Assembly (NCBI GenBank): GCA_027307335.1
Contig: DAHUXD010000003.1
Location: forward strand, 167,740-231,739
From: Acidobacteriota bacterium
Lineage (GTDB): Bacteria > Acidobacteriota > Thermoanaerobaculia > UBA5066 > Gp7-AA6
Direction of reading: 5' to 3'
DNA: 64,000 nucleotides
Below the pieces are notes generated by a model. It saw only the letters and a list, made by a program, of their open reading frames with translations, did no database searches and had not been told where the DNA came from. Positions 26,663-36,122 of the stretch are shown here, piece after piece (position 1 is the first letter of the stretch; each line of letters starts with the position of its first letter). The position numbers and the translations under genes are program-made.

Positions 26663-29128
26663 TCATCGGTGCGCGCAGAGCGCGAGGCGTTCCCTCGCGA
26701 CGGCGAGCTGCTCCCGCCGCTTCGACGGGAGCCCGCCGGCCGCCGCGATCGGTTCGAAGAGGCGGACGGCCCCCGCGTACAGCGCGCACGCCTCCTCGCG
26801 ATCCTCCGATCGCTCGAGCTCCGCGATCTGGACGTAGAGGGAACCGAGCATCCCCGCCGCCCACGCGCCGGACGGCGACGCGGCCACGACCGGCTCGTAA
26901 GCGGCGCGCGCGCGGCCGTACTCCTGGAGCGCCTCGGCGGGCCGCGCCAGCCGGGCGAGCACCGAGCCGCAGTTGTGATGGCTCATGGCCACGCCGAGCG
27001 CCGCGTCGGTGCTCTTGCGGTCCGCGGCCGCCATCGCCTCGAAGGTGGCGAGGGCCTGGCGATGCGCGTCGAGGGCCGCCCCGAAGTCGGCGAGCGCCTC
27101 CTCGGTGTTGCCGATCGCCATGTAGGAATACGCGAGGTCGCGGTGAAACGTCACGCTGGAGGAATCCTCGCGGAGGAGCGCCTCCTGCATCCCGGCGGCG
27201 GAGCGGTAGCGCTCGAGCGCTCCGGCGAGATCCTGCGCGTTGCTCGAGGCGTCGCCCGTCAGGTAGAGGTTCTGCGCGAGGCTCCGGCGGACCACCCGGT
27301 CGTCCGGACGGGCGCGGCTCTGCTCCTCCAGGATCGCCGCCTGACTCGCCAGCGCCGCCCGGGCCTCGACGTTCTTCCCCGCCGCCGTCGCATCGAAGGC
27401 GACGTACTGCCATGCCTGCGCGAGATCCATCTGCCGCTCGGGCGTCGGGCTCTCCGCGGAGAGCCGCGCCCGGAGCGCGAGTCCCCGCTTCGCTTCGGCG
27501 AGCGCCTCCGGCGCCTTCCCGCGAATGAGGGAAAGCCCGGAGTCGACGAGGTACGTCGTCGCGAGCGCGGTCCGCTCCGCATCGGTCGCGCCCGGCGAGG
27601 AGACCGCCGGCTCGAGCAGGCGGATCGACTTGCGGTAGCTCGCGGCGGCGCCGTCGACGTCGCCGAGGTTCGCGGTGAAGGCGTGGCCCTGCACGTCGCC
27701 GACGCGGCGATACGCCTCGGCGAGCTCGCGGCGCAGGGCGCGGTCGCCGCTCGACTCGGCGGCGAGCGAGTCGAGGTATTCGAGCGCGCGGCGCACGACC
27801 AGGGCGCGAGCGGCGGTCGCCCCCGGGAGGTCCTGGATCGCGTCGTGAAACTCGAAGAGAAACGAGTTCGCGAGCTTGCGCACGTCGTTGAATCGACGCT
27901 CGGCGCGGGCCTCCGCGGCGCGGGCGCGGCGCGCCTCCAGGAGCGTCGCGAGGATCCCGCCGGCGAGCGCGACGAGAACGAGGGCGGTCGCCGCCGCACC
28001 GACGCGGTGCCGCCGCACGAACTTGCGCGCGCGGTAGGCGGTCGATCCGCGGCGCGCCTCCACCGGCTGGCCGTCCAGATAGCGGCCCACGTCCTCCGAC
28101 AGGGCCGCCGCCGACGCATACCGCCGCTCCGGCTCCTTGCGCATCGCCTTGAGAACGATCGCGTCGAGATCGCTCGAAATGCCGGCGGTCCGGGTGCTCG
28201 GACGGTCCGGATCCTGCTCGCAGACGAGACGCAGGAGATCCGCCGGGTCGCCGGTCTCGATCCGATAGGGCTTCTCGTCCGCGATCAGCTCGTACAGGAT
28301 CACGCCGAGCGAGTACACGTCGCTCGCCGTCGTCACCGGCTGTCCGCGGACCTGCTCGGGGCTCGCGTACTCGGGTGTCAGCATCCGCTCGAGCGTGGCG
28401 GTCGGCTCCGCAGTTTCCGCCCCGTCTCCCTGGGAGAGGAGCTTCGCGATGCCGAAGTCGAGGAGGCGCACCGAACCCTCCGGCGTCACGAGAATGTTGC
28501 CGGGCTTCAGATCGCGGTGGACCACCAGGTGCTGGTGCGCGTACTGGACCGTGCCGCAGATCTCCCGGAAGAGGCCGAGGCGCTGCGGCAGCGATACGCC
28601 GTTCGCGCGGCAGTGCTCGAGGAGCGGCCGTCCCTCGACGTACTCCATGACGAAGTAGGGCTCCCCCGCCGCGCCCGTGCCGCCGTCGAGCAGACGCGCG
28701 ATGTTCGGGTGGTCGAGCGCCGCGACGATCTGACGCTCGCTGCGGAAGCGCCGCACGTCGAGCTCGGTGAAGAGACCGGAGCGCATCAGCTTGATCGCCA
28801 CGTTCTTCTGGAACTCGTCGTCGGCACGGCGCGCGAGGTAGACGACCCCCATGCCGCCGCGGGCGATCTCGGCGACGAGCTCGTAGGCGCCCACGCGCTC
28901 GCCCGCCCGGGTCGGGGCCTCCGGAACCTCGACGCCTCCGGCGACGGCGTTCGTCGCGTCGAGGAGCCCGGCGTCGCCCTCCGCGGCCCGCACGAGCGAC
29001 TCGACGCTCTCGCGGAGCGCGGCGTCGCCGCCGCAGGCCGCCGCCACGAAGTCCGGGCGCTCGCTCGCCGGCCGCTCGAGCGCGGCGTCGAGGATCTCCT
29101 TGACGCGCCGCCACTCCTCCGGCGTCAT
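26663..29128 (-). CDS. Serine/threonine protein kinase with TPR-rich C-terminal region
   Basis: GMGVVYLARRADDEFQKNVAIKLM, VVHRDLKPGNILVTPEGSVRLLDFGIAKL, TPEYASPEQVRG; TM then TPR-like repeats. Confidence 0.95.
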   Translation of the reverse strand: MTPEEWRRVKEILDAALERPASERPDFVAAACGGDAALRESVESLVRAAEGDAGLLDATNAVAGGVEVPEAPTRAGERVGAYELVAEIARGGMGVVYLARRADDEFQKNVAIKLMRSGLFTELDVRRFRSERQIVAALDHPNIARLLDGGTGAAGEPYFVMEYVEGRPLLEHCRANGVSLPQRLGLFREICGTVQYAHQHLVVHRDLKPGNILVTPEGSVRLLDFGIAKLLSQGDGAETAEPTATLERMLTPEYASPEQVRGQPVTTASDVYSLGVILYELIADEKPYRIETGDPADLLRLVCEQDPDRPSTRTAGISSDLDAIVLKAMRKEPERRYASAAALSEDVGRYLDGQPVEARRGSTAYRARKFVRRHRVGAAATALVLVALAGGILATLLEARRARAAEARAERRFNDVRKLANSFLFEFHDAIQDLPGATAARALVVRRALEYLDSLAAESSGDRALRRELAEAYRRVGDVQGHAFTANLGDVDGAAASYRKSIRLLEPAVSSPGATDAERTALATTYLVDSGLSLIRGKAPEALAEAKRGLALRARLSAESPTPERQMDLAQAWQYVAFDATAAGKNVEARAALASQAAILEEQSRARPDDRVVRRSLAQNLYLTGDASSNAQDLAGALERYRSAAGMQEALLREDSSSVTFHRDLAYSYMAIGNTEEALADFGAALDAHRQALATFEAMAAADRKSTDAALGVAMSHHNCGSVLARLARPAEALQEYGRARAAYEPVVAASPSGAWAAGMLGSLYVQIAELERSEDREEACALYAGAVRLFEPIAAAGGLPSKRREQLAVARERLALCAHR

Positions 29129-29141
29129 GCTCGGGCCGCGC

Positions 29142-29726
29142 TCAGGCCCACGGCGCGGCGTCGAGCCCGATCTCGTGCCGCAGGAACGCGCGCGCCGTTC
29201 TCCACTCGCGCTTGACCGTGGCGGTCGAGACGCCCGCCACCTCGGCCGTCTCCTCGACCGAGAGGCCGGCGAAGAAGCGCAGCTCGACCACGCGCGCCTG
29301 GCGCGGGTCGAGCCGCTCGAGCTCGGTCAGGGCCCGGTCGAGCGCCAGCAGCTCCGGCGCCCGGTCTGGGGCGGCGGCGGTCTCCTCGCCGAGGTCGATG
29401 CGCAGGGTCCCCGGCGAGCGCTTGGCCGCGAGGCGCCGGCGGGCGTGATCGACCAGGACCCGCCGCATCATCTGGGCCGCGATCCCGAAGAAGTGCGCCC
29501 GGTTCGCCCACGAGACGGATCTCTGGCCGACGAGGCGCAGGTAGGCTTCGTGGACGAGGGCCGTCGGCTGCAGGGTGTGGTCGCCGCGCTCCGAGCGCAG
29601 GTGGGATGCCGCCAGCTTTCGCAGCTCCCCGTAAACGAGCGGCATGAGGCGCTCGAGGGCGCCGCGATCCCCGGCGCTCCACTCGCGCAGGAGAGCCGTA
29701 ACTTCCTGTCCCGAGGGCTTTTCCAT
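29142..29726 (-). CDS. ECF-type RNA polymerase sigma factor
   Basis: MEKPSGQEVTALLREWSAGDRGALERLMPLVYGELRKLAASHLRSERGDHTLQPTALVHEAYLRLV...LSVEETAEVAGVSTATVKREWRTARAFL; ends 13 nt before the kinase start. Confidence 0.93.
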   Translation of the reverse strand: MEKPSGQEVTALLREWSAGDRGALERLMPLVYGELRKLAASHLRSERGDHTLQPTALVHEAYLRLVGQRSVSWANRAHFFGIAAQMMRRVLVDHARRRLAAKRSPGTLRIDLGEETAAAPDRAPELLALDRALTELERLDPRQARVVELRFFAGLSVEETAEVAGVSTATVKREWRTARAFLRHEIGLDAAPWA

Positions 29727-29819
29727 GAATGTCCCGGGTCGGCGGCGATTAAACCACAGCTGAGGGAGGATGATCCCGGAGCGCGGGGGTTCCCGCGTAT
29801 GGAGAGGAGGCCGACCCTC

Positions 29820-32144
29820 ATGACAAACCGTATCGTTCGCCGTGCCCTCGCTCTGATCGCCGCGTTCCTCGCCCCGGGCGTCGTGACCGCCACCCTCACG
29901 GTCACGAACACGAACGACTCCGGCGGCGGCTCGCTGCGCCAGGCGATCCTGGACGCCAACGCCGGCGCGGGAAGCGACACGATCGTGTTCAACATCGCCG
30001 GCGGCGGCCCGTACGTGATCCTGCCGCTCGCGCCCGGGCTCCCGGCGGTCCTCAAGCCGACGACGATCGACGGCACGACGCAGCCCGGGTACGCGGGCAC
30101 GCCGATCATCGAGATCGCCAACTTCAGCGGAAGCGGCTTGAAGCTCCAGGGCGGCGGGAGCACGGTCCGCGGGCTCGTCGTCCGTGGATTCAACACCGGC
30201 ATCTCGATGGAGAGCAGCAATAACGTCGTCGAGGGTTGCTACGTCGGGACCGACGTGACGGGCACGATCGCGGCCCTCAATGGCACGGGGATCGTCGTCC
30301 AGTCCGGCAGCGTCGGCAACGTGATCGGCGGCTCCACCGCGGCCCAGCGGAATCTGATCAGCGGCAACACCGTGGGCATCGCACTCATCAATGCCTCGAA
30401 CGCGGTCATCCAGGGCAACTACATCGGCACGACCGCCGACGGCGCGGCCCCGCTCGGCAACGCCCAGGGCGTCAAGGCCACCGCCACGACGAACCTCGTC
30501 TTCGGCGGATCGGGCGCGGGCGAGGGGAACGTCGTCGCCGCGAGCGCGCAGGAGGGGATCTTCTTCACGGGCGGGAGCGGCGCGCTCCTCCAGGGTAACC
30601 GGATCGGGACGAACGCGGCCGGGTCCGAAGCCCTCGGCAACGACGTCGGCGTGAGCGCGTCCAACCATACCGGACTCATTCTCGGCGGCAACTTCAACGC
30701 GGGCGAAGGCAACCTGATCTCCGGCAACACGCTGCAGGCGGTCCTGCTGTCGAGCGTCGGCGCGATCGTCAAGGGCAACACGATCGGCCTGGATGTCACG
30801 GGCCAGCTGCTCCTCGGCAACGGGACGGGCATCCAGATGAACGTCACCGCGACCGACTGCGTCATCGGCAGCATCACCAACGGAGAGGGCAACGCGATCG
30901 CCTGGAACGGCGTCGGGATCTACAACTACGGAGTGCGCAACTCGATCCGCGGCAATCCGATCTTCTTCAACGGCTCGATCGGCATCGACAACGACCCGCC
31001 CGGCGTCACGCCGAACGATCCCCTGGACGCCGACTCGGGCGCGAACATGCTGCAGAACTTCCCGTTCGTCTCGTCCGTCGACTATGGAACCACCTCGCTC
31101 ACCGTGCACGGCATCCTGCAGTCCACCCCCAACGTGACCTTCGACCTCGACTTCTACGAGAGCCCCTCCTGCACGCCGCACCCGCGGGACCTGCTCCAGA
31201 GCGCGTACTACATCGGATCGACGCAGGTCACCACGGACGGCTCGGGCAACGTCAACTTCGACACGCTCCTGAGCGACCCCAACGCCGCGAGCATGCCGAT
31301 CATCACGACCACCGCCACGGACCCGTCCGGGAACACCTCCGAGTTCTCGCAGGCCGTGATCTATGCCTCGAGCCCGCGCTCGGGGCCGCCCGCAGGCGGC
31401 GTGACGGTCACGCTGACCGGCGTGCACTTCGTCTCCGGTGCGGCGGTCACCTTCGGCGGCGTTCCCGGAACGAACGTCACGGTCACGAACGTGACGAGCA
31501 TGACCGCGGACGCGCCCGCGCTCCCGGCGGCGACCGTCAACGACATCGTCGTGACGAACACGGACGGCACGGCGGGAACGCTCAAGAAGGCGTGGATCGT
31601 GGATTTCCTCGACGTGCCGCCCTCCCAGCAGTTCTACACGTGGGTCACGACGCTCGTGTCGAACGCGATCACGGTCGGCATCGGCGGCGGCAACTACGGG
31701 GTCGCGGATCCGACGCTGCGGCAGCAGATGGCGGTCTTCCTGCTGAAGGGCCGCCACGGCCTCTGCTACACGCCGCCGCCGTGCTCGGGCACCTTCGGCG
31801 ACGTCCCCTGTCCCTCGACGTTCGCGAACTGGATCGAGGCCCTCGCGGCCGAAGGCATCACGGGCGGCTGCGGCGGCGGCAACTACTGCCCGACCAATCC
31901 GGTGCGCCGCGACCAGATGGCGGTCTTCCTGCTGAAGGCCGAGCACGGCTCGGCCTACGTCCCGCCGGCGTGCCTCGGGATTTTCGGCGACGTCCCGTGC
32001 CCGTCACAGTTCGCCAACTGGATCGAGCAGCTGAGCCACGAAGGCATCACCGGCGGCTGCGGCGGCGGCAACTACTGCCCGCAGAATCCGAACACCCGGG
32101 GCCAGATGGCGGTGTTCCTGGTGAAGACCTTCGGGCTGCAGTAG
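29820..32144 (+). CDS. Secreted beta-helix / IPT-TIG protein with three C-terminal Cys-type SLH-like repeats (SLH protein 5)
   Basis: MTNRIVRRALALIAAFLAPGVVTA signal; [22 protein letters not shown]; close full-length similarity to 9612-11987; RBS-like AGGAGG upstream. Confidence 0.92.
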   Translation: MTNRIVRRALALIAAFLAPGVVTATLTVTNTNDSGGGSLRQAILDANAGAGSDTIVFNIAGGGPYVILPLAPGLPAVLKPTTIDGTTQPGYAGTPIIEIANFSGSGLKLQGGGSTVRGLVVRGFNTGISMESSNNVVEGCYVGTDVTGTIAALNGTGIVVQSGSVGNVIGGSTAAQRNLISGNTVGIALINASNAVIQGNYIGTTADGAAPLGNAQGVKATATTNLVFGGSGAGEGNVVAASAQEGIFFTGGSGALLQGNRIGTNAAGSEALGNDVGVSASNHTGLILGGNFNAGEGNLISGNTLQAVLLSSVGAIVKGNTIGLDVTGQLLLGNGTGIQMNVTATDCVIGSITNGEGNAIAWNGVGIYNYGVRNSIRGNPIFFNGSIGIDNDPPGVTPNDPLDADSGANMLQNFPFVSSVDYGTTSLTVHGILQSTPNVTFDLDFYESPSCTPHPRDLLQSAYYIGSTQVTTDGSGNVNFDTLLSDPNAASMPIITTTATDPSGNTSEFSQAVIYASSPRSGPPAGGVTVTLTGVHFVSGAAVTFGGVPGTNVTVTNVTSMTADAPALPAATVNDIVVTNTDGTAGTLKKAWIVDFLDVPPSQQFYTWVTTLVSNAITVGIGGGNYGVADPTLRQQMAVFLLKGRHGLCYTPPPCSGTFGDVPCPSTFANWIEALAAEGITGGCGGGNYCPTNPVRRDQMAVFLLKAEHGSAYVPPACLGIFGDVPCPSQFANWIEQLSHEGITGGCGGGNYCPQNPNTRGQMAVFLVKTFGLQ

Positions 32145-32158
32145 GCAGATCTTCCCTC

Positions 32159-32190
32159 GAGGGGAGAGGCACCCGCCTCTCCCCTCTTTT
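32159..32190 (+). terminator. Rho-independent terminator GAGGGGAGAGGC-ACCC-GCCTCTCCCCTC-TTTT
   Basis: 12-bp perfect stem, tetraloop and T-tract directly downstream of the SLH protein 5 stop. Confidence 0.85.
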
Positions 32191-32240
32191 CTCGATCCCT
32201 CGTCCCGGCTTCCTGCGCGTGATGTTCAGAGGTACACGCC

Positions 32241-34622
32241 ATGCGCAAGACCCTGGTCTCGCTCGCGGGTCTCCTCCTCCTCGCCGCGGCGGCTTCTGCC
32301 GCGCCGCCCTGCGCGCCCTCGACGACGTCGCTCTGCCTCTCCGGAGGCCGCTTCGAGGTATCGGTCGCCTGGAGCGCCCAGAACAAGACCGGGGACGGTC
32401 AGGCGGTATCGCTGACGGCCGACACGGGCTACTTCTGGTTCTTCAGCGACTCGAACGTCGAGCTGATCGTGAAGGTCCTCGATGCCACGGCGATCAACGG
32501 CAAGTTCTGGGTTTTCTTCGGCGCGCTCTCGAACGTCGAGTACACGCTGACGGTTCGGGACAGCGTGACGGGAACCAGGAAGCAGTACCAGAATCCTTCG
32601 GGCCAGTTCGCGTCGGTCGGCGACACGCAGGCGTTTTCGGGAAGCGTCGACGCGCCACCGACGTCGGAGCGAGTCGTCGCGCGCGGGACGGGCACGTCGC
32701 CCGAGTCGATCGGCGGAATCCAGGAATTCATCGACCGCTCGGCCACGCGAGCCTCAAGAAAGGCTGCCACCGATTTCACGCCCTGCAACGCCGGCCCGAC
32801 GCAGCTCTTCCTGAGCGGCTGCCGCTTCAAGGTCGAGGCCACCTGGCAGGACTCGCAGGGACACTCGGGCTACGGACAGGCGGTCCAACTGACGAGCGAC
32901 ACCGGCTACCTCTGGTTCTTCAGCGCCACGAACGTCGAGCTGATGGTGAAGGTGCTCGACGCCCGTGCGATCAACGGGAACTTCTGGGTCTTCTTTGGAG
33001 CCCTTTCGAACGTTCAATATCGAATCACCGTGTACGACACTCTTTCCGGGGACGTGAAGGTATACACGAACGCCCAGGGGACGTTCGCGTCCCTCGGCGA
33101 CACAGCCGCATTCCAACCCGGGCCTTCGGTGACGGTCTCCTGGGACGATGCTCATGCCGCCTCCGACCGTTTCGATGAGGCAGGCGGAACGCTGACGGCC
33201 ACGGGCGGCGACGGCACACAGTTCGTCCTGACGATCCCGCCGGGGGCGATCGTCTTTCCCGTGCGCGTCACGATGACCCCGGTCTCCCAGATCACGGGCC
33301 TTCCCATCGGCGGACCTGTCGTCGGCGCGGTGCAGATCGAGCCCGACGGACTGCTTCTCATGGAGGCCGCGGACCTCAAGATCCTGCCGGCGACGGCTCC
33401 GAGCCTCGCTGGCCTCACGTATTTCCGTTACCGAGGACCCGGCGAGAGCTACACGCCGTATCCCGGCGTTCCGCAGTCAACGGAAATCGACATGCCGGTG
33501 ACCTATCTCGGGGGGTATGGTGCGGCGAACGGCGCCCCGTCGGGGGCGCTCACTCGGAGGACAATACGGCCCAAGGCGGCCGGAGCCCTGGCCCCCTATA
33601 TCGCCCGGGCCGCGGATCTATACCGTCAACATCTTGCGCAGCAGCTTTCGTACGAGGACTATCTCGCGCAGGTTTATCCCATCTGGTCGGATGCGTGGGG
33701 AGAGGTCGTCTCGCCGGCGCTGGAAGGGCTCTCTGACAGCTGCGACCTCAGTGTTCTCGAATCCGTCTTCCAGATGGCACTCGAGTTCCGCAACCTCGAT
33801 CCCCAAACAGACCCGCACTGGATGACCTACAGTGACGGGATCTTCAGTGTTATGCATGAGAAGGTCCTGACCTGCATCGACGAGGCTTATCAACGTTGCA
33901 AGGCGAACAACGATCCATCCGAGGTCATGCTGATCGAGAAGCTCTCCACCCTGCTCCAACGCATCGGACTGATGACCGATGGGGATCAGGCGGCCATTCG
34001 AGACAAGATCGACCGCTGTCTGCGTTTCGAGCTGGACTTCGAGTCGGGACTGACCGTCGGATCATCGTTCGGCAGCGCTTCCCTCACGGAGCAATTGAAA
34101 GTCCGCGCGATCACCCCGCTTCAGCTGGAGGCGAGCGGTGCGGGATTCGTCCTCAGCGGGAGCTCCCAGATCTCCCACGAGTTCGTGAGCATCGTGGGCC
34201 CGCCCTGCACCTATTCGGTGGCGACGAAGCCCGACACCTTCGCCGTGTCGCGCCTGGACATCGGCCTGTTCACACAGGTCGATACCTGGCCTCTCAATCT
34301 GACTTTCGTGGTTCCCACTCCGAGGGATCAGATGTCGGTGGACATGATCTATTCGCCGGGCGATCCGCAGGAACAGATGACGCAGGCATGCCCTTATCCC
34401 GGCACCACCACCACGGGCCCTTTCCAGGGAGTCTTCGCTCCGATCTACGCCCTGCTCCACCAGAACGAGGCCGTCGCGCAAGGCGACTACATCGTCACCA
34501 AATGGGACCCGATCCGGTCGGGAAGCATCTTCGCGAAGCTCGAGTACAACAGAACGATGGGGCTGGCCGGGGTGAGCACCTCGGAGGACACGTTCATCAC
34601 GCTCAAGCACACGCCCCAGTGA
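32241..34622 (+). CDS. Large secreted protein: two 'NVEL' domains, ZU5-like segment, uncharacterised C-terminal region
   Basis: Signal MRKTLVSLAGLLLLAAAASAAP; two copies of DTGYxWFFSxxNVELxVKVLDAxAINGxFWVFFGALSNVxY; then GGDGTQFVLTIPPGAIVFPVRVTMTPVSQI. Confidence 0.88.
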   Translation: MRKTLVSLAGLLLLAAAASAAPPCAPSTTSLCLSGGRFEVSVAWSAQNKTGDGQAVSLTADTGYFWFFSDSNVELIVKVLDATAINGKFWVFFGALSNVEYTLTVRDSVTGTRKQYQNPSGQFASVGDTQAFSGSVDAPPTSERVVARGTGTSPESIGGIQEFIDRSATRASRKAATDFTPCNAGPTQLFLSGCRFKVEATWQDSQGHSGYGQAVQLTSDTGYLWFFSATNVELMVKVLDARAINGNFWVFFGALSNVQYRITVYDTLSGDVKVYTNAQGTFASLGDTAAFQPGPSVTVSWDDAHAASDRFDEAGGTLTATGGDGTQFVLTIPPGAIVFPVRVTMTPVSQITGLPIGGPVVGAVQIEPDGLLLMEAADLKILPATAPSLAGLTYFRYRGPGESYTPYPGVPQSTEIDMPVTYLGGYGAANGAPSGALTRRTIRPKAAGALAPYIARAADLYRQHLAQQLSYEDYLAQVYPIWSDAWGEVVSPALEGLSDSCDLSVLESVFQMALEFRNLDPQTDPHWMTYSDGIFSVMHEKVLTCIDEAYQRCKANNDPSEVMLIEKLSTLLQRIGLMTDGDQAAIRDKIDRCLRFELDFESGLTVGSSFGSASLTEQLKVRAITPLQLEASGAGFVLSGSSQISHEFVSIVGPPCTYSVATKPDTFAVSRLDIGLFTQVDTWPLNLTFVVPTPRDQMSVDMIYSPGDPQEQMTQACPYPGTTTTGPFQGVFAPIYALLHQNEAVAQGDYIVTKWDPIRSGSIFAKLEYNRTMGLAGVSTSEDTFITLKHTPQ

Positions 34623-34641
34623 GGTCGCGGCGCGGCCGCCC

Positions 34642-36087
34642 TTACGACGCCGGGATCGCTTGCGCGGGCGCGACGGGCGAGACCCGCTGCGCCTCCTCGT
34701 GCTCCTTCAGGTACGCCTGCGCCTTCATCATGCGCTGCGTGCGGGCGAGGACGCGGGTGAGATACGGGATCTGCGACGGCTTGATCTGCCGCATCCAGTC
34801 GAGCCAGCTCTTCTCGCCCGAGGTGTTCAAGATCGAGCGCCGCCAGGTTTCGGCGTAGAGCTCGAAGAATCGCTTCGCGCCGAGGCGCGGCTCCCACAGC
34901 ACGTGGTGCATGTCGTACTTCCACCACGGCTGGCCCTCGAGGACCGGCGCGAGCTTCTGGAAGAGCTCGGTGCCGGGCAAGGGCGTCAAGATCGTGTAGC
35001 CCGCGCGCTGGAACCCGTTCGCCGCGACGAAGTCCCAGAGCTCCCGGAAGCGCGCCTCGTCCCAGTCGGGGTCGACGAGGAAGTTGCCGGTGACGCCGTA
35101 GTGGAGCTCCCGCGCGATCCGCGCCGCCTCGAGCGACGCGAAGACGCCCGCGTCCTTGGTCACGCTCGCGAGGCCCGCGTCGGAGGCCGCCTCGAGGCCG
35201 AAGAAGATGTCGAAGTCCTTCGCGATCGGCCGCCATTCCGCGAGGAGATCCGCGTGCCGGCTGACGAGGTCCGTTCGCGTCTGCACGAGGATCCAGCGCT
35301 TGCGGATCCCCTTCGCGAGGAGGGCGCGCGCGAGCTCGCGGCTGCGCTCGGGATGGTTCCAGAAGAGGTCGTCCGCCACGAAGATCGCGTCGCCGACCCG
35401 CTCGAAGTCCTCGACGACCGCGCCGATCGAGCGCTCTCGGAACGAGCGGCCGTAGAGCTGCCAGACCGAACAGAAGCTGCACCGGAACGGACATCCCCGC
35501 GCGGTCTCGACCAGCCACACGGGCTTGAAGAGGAGACAGTGGTAGGAATTCCGATGGCGCTCGACGAGGTCGCGCGCCGGCAGCGGCACCGAGTCGAGAC
35601 CGGTGCGGTCCTCGAAGGGCCGCGTCGCCGACCACGCCTCGCCGTCGCGGACGAGCAGCGCCGGCACGTCGCCGAGCCCGCGGCGCGCCGCGAGCGCGTC
35701 CGCCACGGCCGGGACGACCTCCTCGCCGTCGTCGACGCAGATGGCGTCGACCTCGGGAGCCTGGAGCGGGGAGGGGTACGCCGCCGCGGCGTGGCCGCCG
35801 ACCAGGATCGTCGTCCCGGGGCTCGCCCGGCGGATCTCGCGCGCCGTCTCGAGCACGCGCCCGTACTCGAGCGCGTGCATGCACGAGATCCCGACGAGGG
35901 CCGGCCGCGTGCGCCGGACCCAGCGCGCCGCCGAGTCGCCGAAGCGCAGGTCGACGATCGTGGGCGCGTGGCCGCGCGCGCGCAGGGCCGCCGCGACGTA
36001 CTCGAGGCCGAGCGGCTCGACCCGGAAAAAGGGCCCGAGCCCGAACCGCTCGTTGCCCGGATCGGGACGCAGGAGCAGGACGTTCAT
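34642..36087 (-). CDS. Cobalamin-binding radical SAM protein (HpnR-like / class B methylase-like)
   Basis: EPLGLEYVAAALRARGHAPTIVDLRFG B12-binding-like N-terminus; ETARGCPFRCSFCSVWQLYGRSFRERS CxxxCxxC cluster; DPDWDEARFRELWDFV. Confidence 0.88.
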   Translation of the reverse strand: MNVLLLRPDPGNERFGLGPFFRVEPLGLEYVAAALRARGHAPTIVDLRFGDSAARWVRRTRPALVGISCMHALEYGRVLETAREIRRASPGTTILVGGHAAAAYPSPLQAPEVDAICVDDGEEVVPAVADALAARRGLGDVPALLVRDGEAWSATRPFEDRTGLDSVPLPARDLVERHRNSYHCLLFKPVWLVETARGCPFRCSFCSVWQLYGRSFRERSIGAVVEDFERVGDAIFVADDLFWNHPERSRELARALLAKGIRKRWILVQTRTDLVSRHADLLAEWRPIAKDFDIFFGLEAASDAGLASVTKDAGVFASLEAARIARELHYGVTGNFLVDPDWDEARFRELWDFVAANGFQRAGYTILTPLPGTELFQKLAPVLEGQPWWKYDMHHVLWEPRLGAKRFFELYAETWRRSILNTSGEKSWLDWMRQIKPSQIPYLTRVLARTQRMMKAQAYLKEHEEAQRVSPVAPAQAIPAS

Positions 36088-36122
36088 CGCGTGCAGGGCG
36101 GATTGTAGACTGGAGCGTCGCG

